Of a stretch of 64,000 nucleotides of DNA, positions 42,255 through 53,392 are shown in pieces. The position numbers and the translations under genes were made by a program. Under the pieces are notes generated by a model. It worked only from the letters and a program-made list of their open reading frames with translations. It ran no database searches and was not told the DNA's origin. Source of the DNA: Lepidostoma basale (taxonomy: Eukaryota; Arthropoda; Insecta; Trichoptera; Lepidostomatidae); assembly GCA_022606425.2 (NCBI GenBank), contig JAHDVF020001563.1:62001-126000 (forward strand), given 5' to 3'. How positions within the stretch are numbered: position 1 is the stretch's first letter; each line of letters starts with the position of its first letter.

Positions 42255-42350
42255 AAATTTTGTACATCGTCAAAGGTTGGATCATAACCGAAATATGTCT
42301 GTAAAAAGTGTAATAAAGTAAATAACATAATACAAAGTGAAGGCGAATAT
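42255..42350 (+). repeat. HP12/HP1-like arm, degenerate
   Basis: GTCAAAGGTTGGATCATAAC, CGAAATATGTC, GTAAAAAGTGTAATAAAGTA and ACAAAGTGAAGGCGAATATA, combining a 2380-like core with the HP1 distal flank. Confidence 0.5.
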
Positions 42351-44359
42351 AGAAGACATTTTCGTTATGTCTGGATAATTAATGTTTAAATAGTAAAGCT
42401 AAAATATTTGAGAGAACGAATAAATTGTTTGAAATGATATAAAACATTTAGAATTTCTTACCATCTCAAGAAAGTGTACAGATCTCTTATAATTTTCATT
42501 GAATGTTAAATACAAAATATTTTTTACGTAATTAATTAATCATTAATTCTCAACGTAATTAATTAACGAAGATATACAATTTTATGCGAAATTCACATGT
42601 TTGTATGTTTAATCTTTTCAGAAAGATTTTTCAATGAATCCGTTATTTTGTTTTTATTATCCACACAGTTGTGTATTTGTACTTACAAAAAATAAAACTA
42701 GAGGGCTCCTTCTTCTTCTTCGTTTCAATAGCGATCTAGTTTAGTAAAAAAGACATAAAATAGTTATGTTATTATTAAAAGTTTGGCCGACTTTATGTCA
42801 TCTCCAAAGCCACCGGGTGTTATAGTTATAGTAACACCTCCTCGAAGGCACCTTCCGTGCTTCCGAGAGCTACTTACTTAAAAATTAAATTAAAATTTAA
42901 GTCCCTTTTTTAATGAATATATAAGTAAATGAGTGCTACATTCAAGAAATATTTAAAATCTAGAAGAGCCAGAAAGCGTACGCAATAAAATAAATAAATA
43001 ATGAACAAAAAACTGAGCAAACAGTAAACGTAATGGTGTAAATGGAAAGCAAAAAATAAAAAAATGCAACTGTTTATATAGATTTTGTGAATACATGTTT
43101 AATACTTGATATCTTCTTATCTTTGTACTTTTTAATATTATTTAGGTATATATCACTTTCATACTCATATAGTTACATAAAGCTTAATTTTATTTTATTT
43201 GTTTCAGGTGAGAAAATCAAGTCATTTGGATAACTCGGCTTCTAAGACTCGACCGAAAAATAAAGTTTAACTACTACCGTTAAATAAGGTAAGAATACAT
43301 AATCGAAATAACTCATTTCAATCACATATTCATTTATTCTATGCGGACCGTTTATATTATATATGGAAAATACCAAACTAATGATTACGAATATCAACGT
43401 CTGTTTTGTAGGAGTTTTATTATATTTTATGTTCATGCCATTTTTCGCCTTGCTAAAGCACTTTCAAATCACTTTTTCTGTTAGTTGCGTTTTTAATTTT
43501 GAGAGCAATATATTGTAGAATTCTTTATATATTTTACATTTATTTAATTTTAATAGAAGCGTCTGTTTTGTACAGATTTTTTACATTGTATAGTAGTGAT
43601 CTGAATTTTATGGCTTTAAGACTTAAAATACTCAATATTACTTTGATATTTGCTTCACGATTTCGATTACTGCTAATTTATTAGACACATTTGAAGTTTA
43701 AAAAATGTTATTTTCAAATAAGTAAACATTGCCAGGTAAATATTTATATAATGTTCAGACACTTTTTGTATGTGATAATAAAATACGAGTATATTCTGAA
43801 AAAAAAATTAAATTTAGCTTTCTAGTAAATTTGATAATAGCTCATTTTTGTCAATAAATACTATACACTAAATAACTTGTATACTCGTATATAATAAATT
43901 TTAAAAAAAACTTATAATTATTTTCCCCATATTCTATACTTTGCAATAAATAAATAAAAATACGATTTTTGTTGAAAATTTAATAAAATCACCCAATGAA
44001 GGGTTAAAAATAATAAATTTTGATAGGGCTAAGGGAAGCAATGAAACATAGTTTTTGACTCCTTTGCTTGTTCTTGGAGAAGAGCGCGGCATTAGAATCA
44101 CGTAATCAAAATACTTGTACCATTTCAATGGTTACAATTTCCTCGATACCGTCCTGTGTCTGTGTGTTCTCTGTTCTATACAACCATCTGTTGAGAACGT
44201 CTGAATTTAAACTGTCGCATCATTTCCATAAACAATTTTAAAAAGCCACTTTGCGTCCAGCATTACAATACAAAGTATACTCTATTCGTTGCGTTGTCGT
44301 CTAACGAAAGATTTTTTTTAATACCTGGAACAATATTTTTTTATGTTTTAGTGTCTAAT
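42351..44359. other. AT-rich stretch with sparse repeats
   Basis: 43385..43475 is an HP3 copy (CAACGTCTGTTTTG, GTAGGAGTTTTATTATATTT, GCCTTGCTAAAGCAC). A small patch at 42780..42870 is GC-rich (AAAGCCACCGGGTGTTATAG). No gene seen. Confidence 0.4.
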
Positions 44360-44925
44360 TATGAATACATCTTCAAAATTTCTCCTTCCTTATTGTTGAC
44401 CCATGTGGTCTGTTCTCCAGAGTGTTGCTCTTCCTGTGAGGTAGATTCCCAGCTGTCTTTCCATCTTTTAGGAGGTCTTTCACGAGGACGAGTCCCAGAA
44501 TATAGGGGAGTCTGGTGGTGTCCATTATTTGAACATGACCGTACCAGTCCTTTTTTCGCTGTCTGCTCCATCTTATAATATCCTCAACTTCACATATCTC
44601 TCTTATTTTGGTGTTCTTCACGCGATCTCTCAGTGTCTTTCCTACTATCGTCCTCAGTGTCTTCATTTCGGAAGTCCTCAAAACTTGTTTGGTCCTTACT
44701 GTGTCTGCCCTTACTTCGACGCCATATGTTATTATTGGTCTTACGCATGCTTTATAGATTCTCATCTTACTCTTAATGGTCATGTCTTTGTTTTTCCATA
44801 TTGTGGATTTTGGAGCCCCAGAGGTTGCAGGTGCCTTGTTTACTTGGCTCCTCCCACCAGGTCGATGCCTAGATACTTGAAGGTCCTTACCTGTTCTATT
44901 CAAAATTTAATAATACATAATTAAA
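44360..44925 (-). mobile_element. LINE-F 3' end, 176-codon open frame
   Basis: Open on the minus strand from 44903 to 44373: TIKSKMRIYKACVRPIITYG, VEVRADTVRTKQVLRTSEMK, TLRTIVGKTLRDRVKNTKIR, EICEVEDIIRWSRQRKKDWY and GHVQIMDTTRLP, ending in a GRPPKRWKDSW-like segment in a second frame. The K-x-RIYK-x-CVRP-x-x-TYG motif identifies a non-LTR reverse-transcriptase C-terminus. A second copy is at 62466. Confidence 0.9.
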
Positions 44926-45399
44926 CAAAAAAAAATCATTCACGTTTGTGTCATTTAACTGTTTCATCGACTCATTACTAAATCATCTTAATCAAAACTG
45001 ATAGTTTTGTATATTAGTATTTGCGATAAATTCCATATGCTGTTAATATCTCACTCACTGGTCCAACAAAAGTGGATTTGATCCCGGGTACGACCTGGGT
45101 GTCATCAGAAAAAATACTTATTTATTTGGATATATTATTTCACCTCACAAGCTTTGTTAGTTTAGGTAAGATAAACGTCCAATTATAACAAAAATAAATA
45201 TGAGATAATAATTAAGAGATCATATAAAGAAATCTGGTTAAATTACACGAAAATGGCTCTTTAAAATAATAAATATAGTTTTATTATTTACTGTATCAGT
45301 GACCGCGCTTTTAAAAAGCTTAATTTACTAAAGAGGAATACTTGATAAATCATAAAATTTATTAAAATTATTTTTATAAAGTAAAATGCCCTCATTCTT
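44926..45399. other. AT-rich stretch
   Basis: GGATTTGATCCCGGGTACGA at 45071 is slightly SINE-like but no A/B-box pair could be made. Nothing else recognised. Confidence 0.3.
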
Positions 45400-45535
45400 A
45401 GGAACTTTTGTGCTTCCGTGTCTCGTAATTTTCTCTTAAATCAACGTTTCGGTGCTAGTTCTAATATTCCTCTTCAAGATTATTTATCACAATTCACAAT
45501 AATCATTATATTAACCTTCAGCATCTACGAACGAA
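45400..45535 (-). repeat. HP11 single arm
   Basis: Minus strand: ATCTTGAAGAGGAATATT, CACCGAAACGTTGATTTAAG, AGAAAATTACGAG. The same order is at 46615..46760. The GAAAC-GTT part is kept. Confidence 0.6.
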
Positions 45536-45754
45536 TGAAACACATTGTTTTTTTACAATATTTTCTTTGCAAATAATACATATACAAGTACACACAAACA
45601 AAGTTAAATATAGTTCTATTTAATCGTTTAAAGAAAGCACTTCATATATTACATGATTTTCTAATAGATTTTAGCTTTAAAACGACAATTCAAGAAATTA
45701 TTTAATTATCATTGTATATAACAATTAGTATAAACATTGCTTTTTAAAAACGAT

Positions 45755-45875
45755 CTATCCACTTTTGTCTTGACAAAAGTGGAAGAAGTTCTTTAAAAAT
45801 GTCATTTCATTTAATTATTACTTAAATTGAATTTCCATCAAGAGATGTCAGTAATATCATTAGATTGTTTTATTT
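45755..45875 (+). repeat. HP6 tail fragment
   Basis: ACTTTTGTCTTGACAAAAGT (a small palindrome made of the HP6 AAGACAAAAGTGG block), then AATTTCCATCAAGAGATGTC and AGTAATATCATTAGATTG. The GAAAC core is absent. Confidence 0.65.
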
Positions 45876-45899
45876 TAAATGTTAAACCTTTCAGTCGAA

Positions 45900-46260
45900 C
45901 ATACTATACTCTTTCGTATTTCCATTACCACACCTTCCTCTGTTCTCCTAATTCCCCTCCCGCCTCTAGAGTCTAAAGTGAGACTCGAGTTTTAATAACA
46001 GCGCATTTATTGGGTTGGCGGAGTAGGGGCGCTAGGGTGGGTCAGATAGGGTGGCTTAATGCCTAATTCACAGATTTAAACAACCTCTGTTTGCAGTTTT
46101 AAACCCATATTGACGATCTTGTTTAAGCGTCTATATTTAGGGGGTATATTGTTGACATTACGCATTTTATCAGACCCTCCAGTGGATTCGTTAATTGAGT
46201 GTTTAAGTAATTTTACTTTTGTTATGAAACTACCCCTGGTTAATTTATTGTAAGTCACTT
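45900..46260. other. Unique, moderately GC-rich stretch
   Basis: GGCGGAGTAGGGGCGCTAGG and nearby sequence have no repeat match. No coherent gene; possible conserved non-coding DNA. Confidence 0.3.
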
Positions 46261-46371
46261 AATTTAAAGATGTATATTTACACCATCGTCACAAGTGATG
46301 ATACTAATATTAGATTTATTTATCTTCATAAATAATTGGTATATTTTTTCTTCGTTTCCTCATTGCTAAGG

Positions 46372-46560
46372 GTCGCGATCCACGGATGCCTATTGCTAAG
46401 ACAAAACACCTCCAATCCTCTCTGTTCTCCGCTGCCCGCACCGCGAAGTAGAAGTCTCTCCCATTCATATCCTTAATTTAATCAAACATTTGGTAGGAGA
46501 TCTGCCTCTACTTCTTTTGCCAGGAACACTTCTTGTGACAATACATTTTTTGAGGTTATA
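46372..46560 (-). mobile_element. LINE 3' scrap (unassigned family)
   Basis: Minus strand: AGAAGTGTTCCTGGCAAAAG, AGTAGAGGCAGATCTCCTAC, GGAGAACAGAGAGGATTGGA. This is the V-P-G-K-R-S-R-G-R-S-P-T pattern of a LINE C-terminus, frame broken. Confidence 0.5.
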
Positions 46561-46614
46561 AAATAATGTATGGTATTATCATCAAAATGATATTAATTTT
46601 TTTTATGACATGAA

Positions 46615-46760
46615 ATGCTCTTAGGATCTTGGGTAAATCCATGATTCGTAATTTTCTCTTTCACCGACGTTTCAAGGCTTGTGTCAGTATTCCTCTTCGG
46701 GATTACTGATCACAAATTACAAAAATATCAACCATCCCAATAATTGCATTATTAACCTAA
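46615..46760 (-). repeat. HP11 single arm
   Basis: Minus strand: CCCGAAGAGGAATACTGACA, AAGCCTTGAAACGTCGGTG, AAAGAGAAAATTACG. Shares the flanking CTCTTAGGA and TTATTAACC edges with 45400..45535. Confidence 0.62.
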
Positions 46761-47094
46761 CCATAATATTTATGAATAACCAATTATTTTAACTTCAAGA
46801 TCCTTTATCCTTTAACGCTCGTTATTCTTTTATATCCAATTTACTATTTATATAAAAATTACTCTTGCCTCCAGATTTATTCGTACCTCCTTTGTATTAT
46901 GCATCAGAACGGATTATATATTTTTTATAATATTTCCAGTGATGAAATATTATCGTTCATTTTATTTTTCATATAAAGCTAAAGAATGGCCGTGTTTTAA
47001 CAACGTGTTATCTATTTTATATTTAATTACGAGTTAAAAATATATCAATAATTTAAGTAGATAATGTTTTTTAAAGAATGACGTGAATCTTCAC

Positions 47095-47245
47095 ATTAAA
47101 TAATTAATACAAATGAAAACGTGGCATTTGATAATGCCTTAGAAAGGCGACACATGTCATTCCCATAAACTGTCATATAATAAAACTTTCATTTTCTATG
47201 AGACGTTTCAACAGACGTTTTTAATCGTATTAATTTAATAGACTT
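47095..47245 (+). repeat. HP3 copy, partly inverted
   Basis: AATTAATACAAATGAAAACG, TTTGATAATGCCTTAGAAAG, GCGACACATGTCATTCCCAT, then TAATAAAACTTTC and a second inward-facing edge ACGTTTTTAATCGTATTAAT. The GAAAC box reads GACAC. Confidence 0.7.
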
Positions 47246-48009
47246 TTAATTTAATGTATTTAATAATTTGCCGTTTTTAATACACCTTATAATGAGACCT
47301 GCATTGTATAGATGTTTCGTTGTTATTACACGAATGTCCTGGCTCACCGGAGCTTTATACCGAAAATAACACAACCGTAGACATAACAACACACAGTGCG
47401 GGTACAACACGGGCTTCTTACATTTTTCAGGGCGTAATGGTTTCCGCTGTAATGTTAAACATTTTTATGACTATATTTTTACATAAAAGGTGTTTGAAAT
47501 TACACCAAAGACATTTTAAACTGGTGATGTAGGCAGTTATATTTTTGAATAAACAGTTTTAAGTAGCCTAATGAAAACATTCATCACTCTAAAATACGCT
47601 TTTCGATTTGCTTTACAACGGCAATTTAACATTTTACTAGGTAAAATACTTTACAAAACACAATTTAATGAGATATTCCAAAGCGAGTCTTTTTAATGCA
47701 TTTTAAATAGGTATATTTTCTCTCTCGGCTCAGTTTTATGTTCGGGTCGTCTACTAAATAATACTCCTGCATAAGCTAATTTCGTGATTTAATAACTATT
47801 TAACTAAATTTATGGCTAAAACATAAACGGCGAGGTGGGTGCTCTAGGTTCACTTTTAATCAACGTTGTCTCTATACCGTGAGCAAATTGCGTGATTATA
47901 CAATCATAATGGCTTGAATAACTTTTGATAAACATTGTATTTTTACAAAACTTTTTTATTAGCAGTTTTTATTATTATTATTGTATATTTCATATTAAAT
48001 ATCTATTAG
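47246..48009. other. Unique stretch
   Basis: No gene or repeat recognised, apart from an HP1-like edge at 47912..47955 (GAATAACTTTTGATAAACAT, TGTATTTTTACAAAAC). Confidence 0.3.
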
Positions 48010-48262
48010 TATGTCAACTCGTTCTAAATATGATTCTTTTACTTTTTTTTGGTGCTTCTTTGTCCTTCGCTTTTTGGAACAGGTTCTCAACTCTGCTCAT
48101 CCCTGTCCAATCCCTTATATGCGGCAGCCAGAGCAACTGCTTTATGCCAACTCCACGCCGTACCTTTATCTTGCCCATGGTTATTAGCCGAAGGAGATGG
48201 TATTTTTTTCTTTTTAGCACATGACCCAAATATGAGACCCACCTAACCTTCACACACGACAG
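48010..48262 (-). mobile_element. LINE-C 3' end
   Basis: The minus strand encodes MKVRWVSYLGHVLKRKKYHL, LRLITMGKIKVRRGVGIKQL and LWLPHIRDWTGMSRVENLFQ, continuing KAKDKEAPKK. The frame is intact for 79 codons. Confidence 0.85.
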
Positions 48263-49059
48263 TAAATAAATAACATTAAAACAATTTATACGAATGATAA
48301 CCTTGGAAATAGAACAAATGGAAACGTATAATTTTATTTTTTGTTATGAGAGATTTTTTCATCAAATGTCTTATTATTGCGACCAACTAAGAAACTCAAT
48401 ATATCATATAATGAAAAATTAAACGATCTTATTAATAACACATTGTTTTTGTGTACATGTGTTTCCATGAACTTTTTCTGAAAATGAAAATATGAATAAT
48501 TTTTTTTAAAACCATTGACTCTGTATCCGTGTCAATTTTAGACCTTACATACAAGTATATGAAAATATTAATAATTTCCCAGGCGATTTTTAAAGTAAAT
48601 TTTAAAAACTTCAGAAGACAATTGAAAAATAGTTTTAAACAAATATTGGTGTTTTCTTTTTTTTTTTTTAAATTAATGTCATTAATAATAATTTAATACA
48701 AATTTTATGTATTATGTAACCTAAAATAATTTATTATAATTGAGTATCGAGATAAAATATAAACATTACAAAATATATTTAGATGGTCATGTTTTCACGA
48801 CTGGGTGACTGGTACGAACGAATTACTACATTATATCTAAATTTATGAATGGCATATTTTACGACGAAACGGTAAAATATTATAAAATCTTTTGTTTGAC
48901 ATTTGTTTTTTCAACAAGGCTGTTTTTTATGTGAATTTTTTAACATGAACCGACAATCTTTGTCAAATTGTGATAATCTAAAGTTAACTACCACTAGTAG
49001 ATTTTGGTAAAAAATATTATTGTATATTTCATAAATTATATTTTCGTATTTAACTAATA
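48263..49059. other. AT-rich stretch
   Basis: Nothing recognised. Confidence 0.3.
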
Positions 49060-49222
49060 ATCTTACCATCACGTTGTCTAGCCAAAAGGGCAGAAAGTCT
49101 GGACGATCACACTGTTCTTTTCTGACACACTTCTCTCACTTCCTCAACATTTATACACTGTGTAAAGCACGCAAGTCGACTTCTTCGACTTCTCACGTGG
49201 TCAACATTAAGAGATTTGAATG
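49060..49222 (-). mobile_element. LINE-A 3' fragment
   Basis: Minus strand: CACGTGAGAAGTCGAAGAAG, TCGACTTGCGTGC, AGTGAGAGAAGTGTGTCAGA, AAAGAACAGTGTGATCGTCC, then a mutated terminus CTTTTGGCTAGACAACGTGA. Confidence 0.78.
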
Positions 49223-49239
49223 AAACCATCGTTTTTTTT

Positions 49240-49305
49240 TCATTAGTGTTAATTATTTAATATAAAGTTTTACATTATTGTTCGAGAAACGGTTAATAAA
49301 TTGAA
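49240..49305 (+). repeat. HP3 distal tail
   Basis: GTTAATTATTTAATATAAAG, TTTTACATTATTGTTCGAGA, AACGGTTAATAAATTG repeat the HP3 tail seen at 8395..8460. Related tails lie at 49805..49895 (minus) and 50325..50420 (plus). Confidence 0.7.
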
Positions 49306-49329
49306 AGAACTTAATTACTCAGTTCGCAA

Positions 49330-49800
49330 ATGTTTCAGTTTCCAGTATTTTGTAGCCAAGTACGGGAAAGCGCTTCGCATAATGACACTGTTTGTTTCAA
49401 TGCTACTTTAAGTCGCGTGTCATGACACCGTGCAAAAGGCCGCTTGCACTGCGGTAAGGGCATGAAATAACTCCACATGCGCCATCTGCGTCCTGTGAGC
49501 CGCACTTTTAATTCTGGGAAAGAGGGCATCTTCGCCGCTGCAGCGCCTAAAAGGATTACACGCGGCGTCTCTCCTTTTTAATCCGCCGACTAACGCGTCT
49601 CCCGCCTAATGAGAACAAAGCCTTATTATTCTGTTGCCTTTTATCCTTCTTGACAGGGTCGGCCTTATGTTGCACAGTGCCCGGTAAAAAAATAATTAAC
49701 ACTCTCCTCTTTCGAAATGAATACACCTTATAACTTATTTTGATTGATTTCAATTTCACATGTTTGTTTAAGTTTTCATGACTTCTCCATTATTAAATAT
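49330..49800. other. Unique stretch with GC-rich island 49370..49680
   Basis: CGGCGTCTCTCCTTTTTAAT, CCGCCGACTAACGCGTCTCC and nearby sequence have no repeat partner and no coherent frame; a candidate conserved non-coding region. Confidence 0.3.
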
Positions 49801-49804
49801 CACA

Positions 49805-49895
49805 CTTTATTTATTTGTTCTTAAACAATGATATAAAATTACATACGAAATAATTAATATGAATTAAAACGCTAATTATCATTCGTATCACACTA
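49805..49895 (-). repeat. HP3 distal tail, reversed
   Basis: Minus strand: AGCGTTTTAATTCATATTAA, TTATTTCGTATGTAATTTTA, TATCATTGTTTAAGAACAA. Confidence 0.65.
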
Positions 49896-50324
49896 AAATC
49901 GTTATGTGATTAACAATTATTTTCCTGGATTGAAGTTTTTTCATTAAACGTTTTTTCTCGTTAAATTATCATTTTGTAAATTTTATAATAATAATGAGCT
50001 GCGCTATCAGTGAGACACAAACTCGGGACCCTTCGCTTGTTAAGTGAAAGGTCTAAAATTTAATATTGGCATTCCAATAATTATAAAAAAACGAGTAAAT
50101 GACCATTATCTCGAATATTATTGCGTCTTTATCGGACAACATTCATCTTTCTATAATTTATGAGGTTGGAACTAATACATACTTACAACAACTATTTTTT
50201 ATTGTTGATTCCGTGTTTTGGAGGTTACATGATTCGTCTTGTTAGTGTATTATTGATAATAATTAAATATGTAAGCAAACATTTTATAATGCTTCAGCAA
50301 AACGAAACATACCCTTCCCGTGAA

Positions 50325-50420
50325 ATATAATTGAATTTCAGGATAACTGATATTTTCATCAGATCTAATATATTTGCTATGGAGTTTTATATCACTGTTC
50401 AAGAAACAATAAAATTAAAC
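50325..50420 (+). repeat. HP3 distal tail
   Basis: ATAACTGATATTTTCATCAG, TTTGCTATGGAGTTTTATAT, CACTGTTCAAGAAACAATAA match the HP3 tail. Confidence 0.65.
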
Positions 50421-50883
50421 ATGCAGACATGTTTAAAAAAAATAGGACTATTAGCTAAAACTTTCCTTAACGAAAAACTAAAACTTCTTTTGCACAAAGA
50501 AATTTCTACTATCTTGGACCAAAACTATATAATATAATAAACAAAACTTTAAACGACCCACAAAAATGCTATTTCACAATTACCAAAAAAACTGTGACTT
50601 CGGAAACATTAAAAAAAGAGCGGCTTGACTGTAGTGTACCTTTTAAAATAAGTAATTATTTTTAATTAGTATTAAAATAGTGTTATAATATATTCTAAAA
50701 GACAATTTATTTCAAATTATACACTTTAAGATAGGTTTTGTTCACCTTGTTCATTAATTGTTCCTTAAATTTGTATTTTATATATTGAGATTACATAGAG
50801 TGCGAAGAATACTCCCTAGAACGGGTTACCCCAGTTGGGAGGTATTAAAACCATGTACTTGGTAAATGATCAATAAATAAATA

Positions 50884-51006
50884 AACTAGTTATCACGCCG
50901 TGTTCTCGAAGGGGTAGGCCGGAATAATGGACTGCCAGATCATTTTTTCCTATGCTCTACATTTATACATCATGTCAAGCACGCACGTCAATTTCTCCGA
51001 CTCCCG
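50884..51006 (-). mobile_element. LINE-A 3' fragment
   Basis: Minus strand: GTCGGAGAAATTGACGTGCG, TGCTTGACATGATGTATAAA, GGCAGTCCATTATTCCGGCC, TACCCCTTCGAGAACACGGC. About 120 bp, with one internal deletion. Confidence 0.78.
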
Positions 51007-52047
51007 AGAGTAAGAACATTCCAACTGTCAAGTAAATAGCTGAGAAAAATGTAGTCAAAGTTTTGTTGATCGGGTGTGTATCTTGGAATAAAAGGGTTCC
51101 ATCTGAAGCAGGTGAAACTCTTTTACTGGGAAAACGTGTAATTTTTCTCTGGCGATAGTTGGAATAATACAGTTCTAAGTGTAAATGAATCCTTCTTCAG
51201 TAAATCGTGTGTTGTGAATGATCAGCTGGAACTTGATTCTTTTCGTAACATTTAAATGACGGTACTATTACAAGTTTTTTTTAATTGTACGTATAGATAA
51301 GGTTAGTAAGAACCCTTTTCACGAAAAAAAGCAAATGTGAAATTTTGTTAGTTGGAACCCTCTTACTCTCAGGTGACGATTTAGTATTTTACGTATTATA
51401 AATAATGGTTTTATGTAAATAAAACGCACTCTACATTTTATGAAGCTTTTTTAAACCTACGGTGTGGACGGGACTGGTCCGCGAAAGAAACAACGCCTAA
51501 TTGTTATAGCGGGCCGATGCACGGCGAGGCGCAATTTGCGATGCGCCTTTGTGCGCCGGTCGCGGGCGCGGCTAGCGCGGCGTCTTTCTTTATTAAATGA
51601 GCAACAACATTAAACTTTTACGAGGCTATGACACTGCGAGTGAAGAATCCTCTCCGTATTCTGACGGTGAAAAGTTTCACCGCGAAATCTCGCTGTTGCG
51701 GCGTAAGCGCGGCGAGTTTCCTCCAACACAACGTTTCTGTCAATTATCTCTGTATCTTTTAATGGTAACACAAGAGAAACCGGGAAAGCATCGTGTTACT
51801 TACTTTTGTTTTTCACTCTGGAAATAAGAGTTGTGTTCTGTAGAAGTTTAAATTTTGAAAAACTTCAGAAGAAATTACTCGAAAAAGTATTCTTAATAAT
51901 TCGAAAGAAAACGCATTTTATGAGCCTGTCAATCAGTGTTTGAGAAACTTGTGACATCAACGCAGTGATATTGTAATATTTTCTTCTATATATGCCATAC
52001 TTTGTTTTATTATGATATACACTTTGTTTAAACAACACTTTTATTCA
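51007..52047. other. Unique stretch with GC-rich island 51450..51720
   Basis: GTGCGCCGGTCGCGGGCGCG and GGCTAGCGCGGCGTC form the most CpG-dense patch in the middle of the window. A 76-codon frame starts at 51597 (MSNNIKLLRGYDTASEESSP) but shows no known domain. Confidence 0.35.
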
Positions 52048-52062
52048 AAATAAAATTATATA

Positions 52063-52093
52063 GACATGTTTCGGACAAACAGTCCTTCTTCAG
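52063..52093 (-). ncRNA. Hammerhead-like motif of HP8, left arm (putative)
   Basis: Minus strand: CTGAAGA, A, GGAC/GTCC helix, GAAAC, AT, GTC. Consensus boxes intact, one extra base before the helix; adjacent helix I pairing is weak. Confidence 0.4.
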
Positions 52094-52238
52094 TAAAGAT
52101 ACATATTTATAAAAAATATTATAAAATTCTTGTTCTTTACATGATATAACAGATGTTATATCTACATCACATCTGTTAACATGTCAGATCATGTAAACAA
52201 CAACAATTTTATAATATTTTTATGAATATGTATCTTTA

Positions 52239-52269
52239 CTGAAGAAGGACTGTTCGTCCGAAACATGTC
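52239..52269 (+). ncRNA. Hammerhead-like motif of HP8, right arm (putative)
   Basis: Plus strand: CTGAAGA, A, GGAC/GTCC helix with TGTTC loop, GAAAC, AT, GTC. Mirror of the left-arm unit with one loop difference. Confidence 0.4.
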
Positions 52270-52567
52270 TTTATAATTTTATTTTTAATAATACAAAATG
52301 TATAAAAAAAAATAGAGATATTGTAATACGCTCAATTTTTGTTTTTTGTTAACTTGGCGTAAGCACTGTGGAATTCTATAATGGTGGATTTTTAAATGAA
52401 TTAAAACATAGTTTTTTCCACATTCGATTTTTTCCGTTTTATCTTCATTATCAGGATAACAAATAATTACTATTTTTTTTTAATGGTTGCGGGTGGATTG
52501 CGAGTGCATTTAATAAAAGTCACATGTAGTCGTATTATATATTTATTTCGATAGACACAGACACAAT

Positions 52568-52632
52568 ATTCTTCTTTCTGTGTCCTGTCAGGTCTCCCTA
52601 ACGTTAACTATCACCCTTGAGAAAAATATCTA
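52568..52632 (-). mobile_element. LINE-C terminal scrap
   Basis: Minus strand: GGGTGATAGTTAACGTTAGG, GAGACCTGACAGGACACAGA, AAGAAGAAT, matching the very end of 57408..57667. Confidence 0.65.
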
Positions 52633-53222
52633 GAGTGGTATCCCCTTGCCTTCTTACAGACACAATAGTTGATTGAATTAAAATAGAGAGAAAATGCGAT
52701 TAGAGATATCGGTGCGTGAAAGCATATAAAACAAATGGGAGCGCGCGTACGGAGACGCCCGTGCACAAGTATGCATCCGAGGCCAGTGTGTGTATTACGG
52801 TAGGACTTTATAAATCGTAGTGCAAATGATAGAATGTATCCTTTTATAGATGTGTATAAATTTCAGTTAATTTTTTCCCATATCATGCCCATGTTGTATC
52901 CCATGAACCAGCAAAAAAATTGCAATTTGCTGCAAACCAATCTGTTGTATTAAAACTAGCGAAAATAATGAATGATTCTTTATCTTAATTAAAAAAGAAT
53001 TGATTTTTATATACAAACATGTTTTTATTTAGCAAAAAATCAGGTTTCTTAGCTCAAAAAATGTGTTATGTAGTTGGTCGGTATCTATATAAGTTTATCT
53101 TAACTTCACGCATCAAAATATTTTAAAGAAAAACTGACGGAAAGATTGTCTTGTTTTTGTCAAAAACAAAAAATATTTGGAAAAAGCTATTACTTGGTGG
53201 TTTGAAATTAGAATTAAACACT
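52633..53222. other. Unique stretch
   Basis: 52730..52790 is GC-rich (GGGAGCGCGCGTACGGAGAC); otherwise AT-rich. No gene recognised. Confidence 0.3.
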
Positions 53223-53392
53223 TTAAAACGTTGTATAAAACCACTTTCTTTTTAGTCAGGAGCGGTTTGTTTTTCGACCGAGTGAGACCGAGCTAATCAG
53301 TTTGTGTATAGCCCTGACGAAGCTCGTTACAGAGTGAAACCGGTTGGCGCTCCTGACTCAAAATAAAGTAGTTTTATACAACGTTTTAAATT
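53223..53392. repeat. HP9 hairpin element
   Basis: Outer arms AAACGTTGTATAAAACCACT and its mirror close at 53392. The right half on plus reads CCTGACGA, A, a GCTC/GAGT helix, GAAAC, CG, GTT, then CTCCTGACTCAAAATAAAGT. The left half repeats the outer part and GTCAGGAGCGGTTTG. Confidence 0.82.

Larger units (their letters stand above)
52048..52288. repeat. HP8 hairpin element, about 100-bp arms
   Basis: Arms 52048..52145 and 52185..52288 mirror each other and each holds an intact hammerhead-like unit. The loop region contains its own small palindrome (CAGATGTTATATC...CATCTG). Unlike HP1 and HP2, both arms keep every core box. Confidence 0.9.

Noticed and set aside
45059..45120. Another SINE based on GATCCCGGGTACGACC
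   Set aside because: No A box in the right place and no similarity to the other SINE copies.
51597..51827. 76-codon frame in the GC-rich island as an exon
   Set aside because: No recognisable domain, and GC-rich patches lengthen chance frames.
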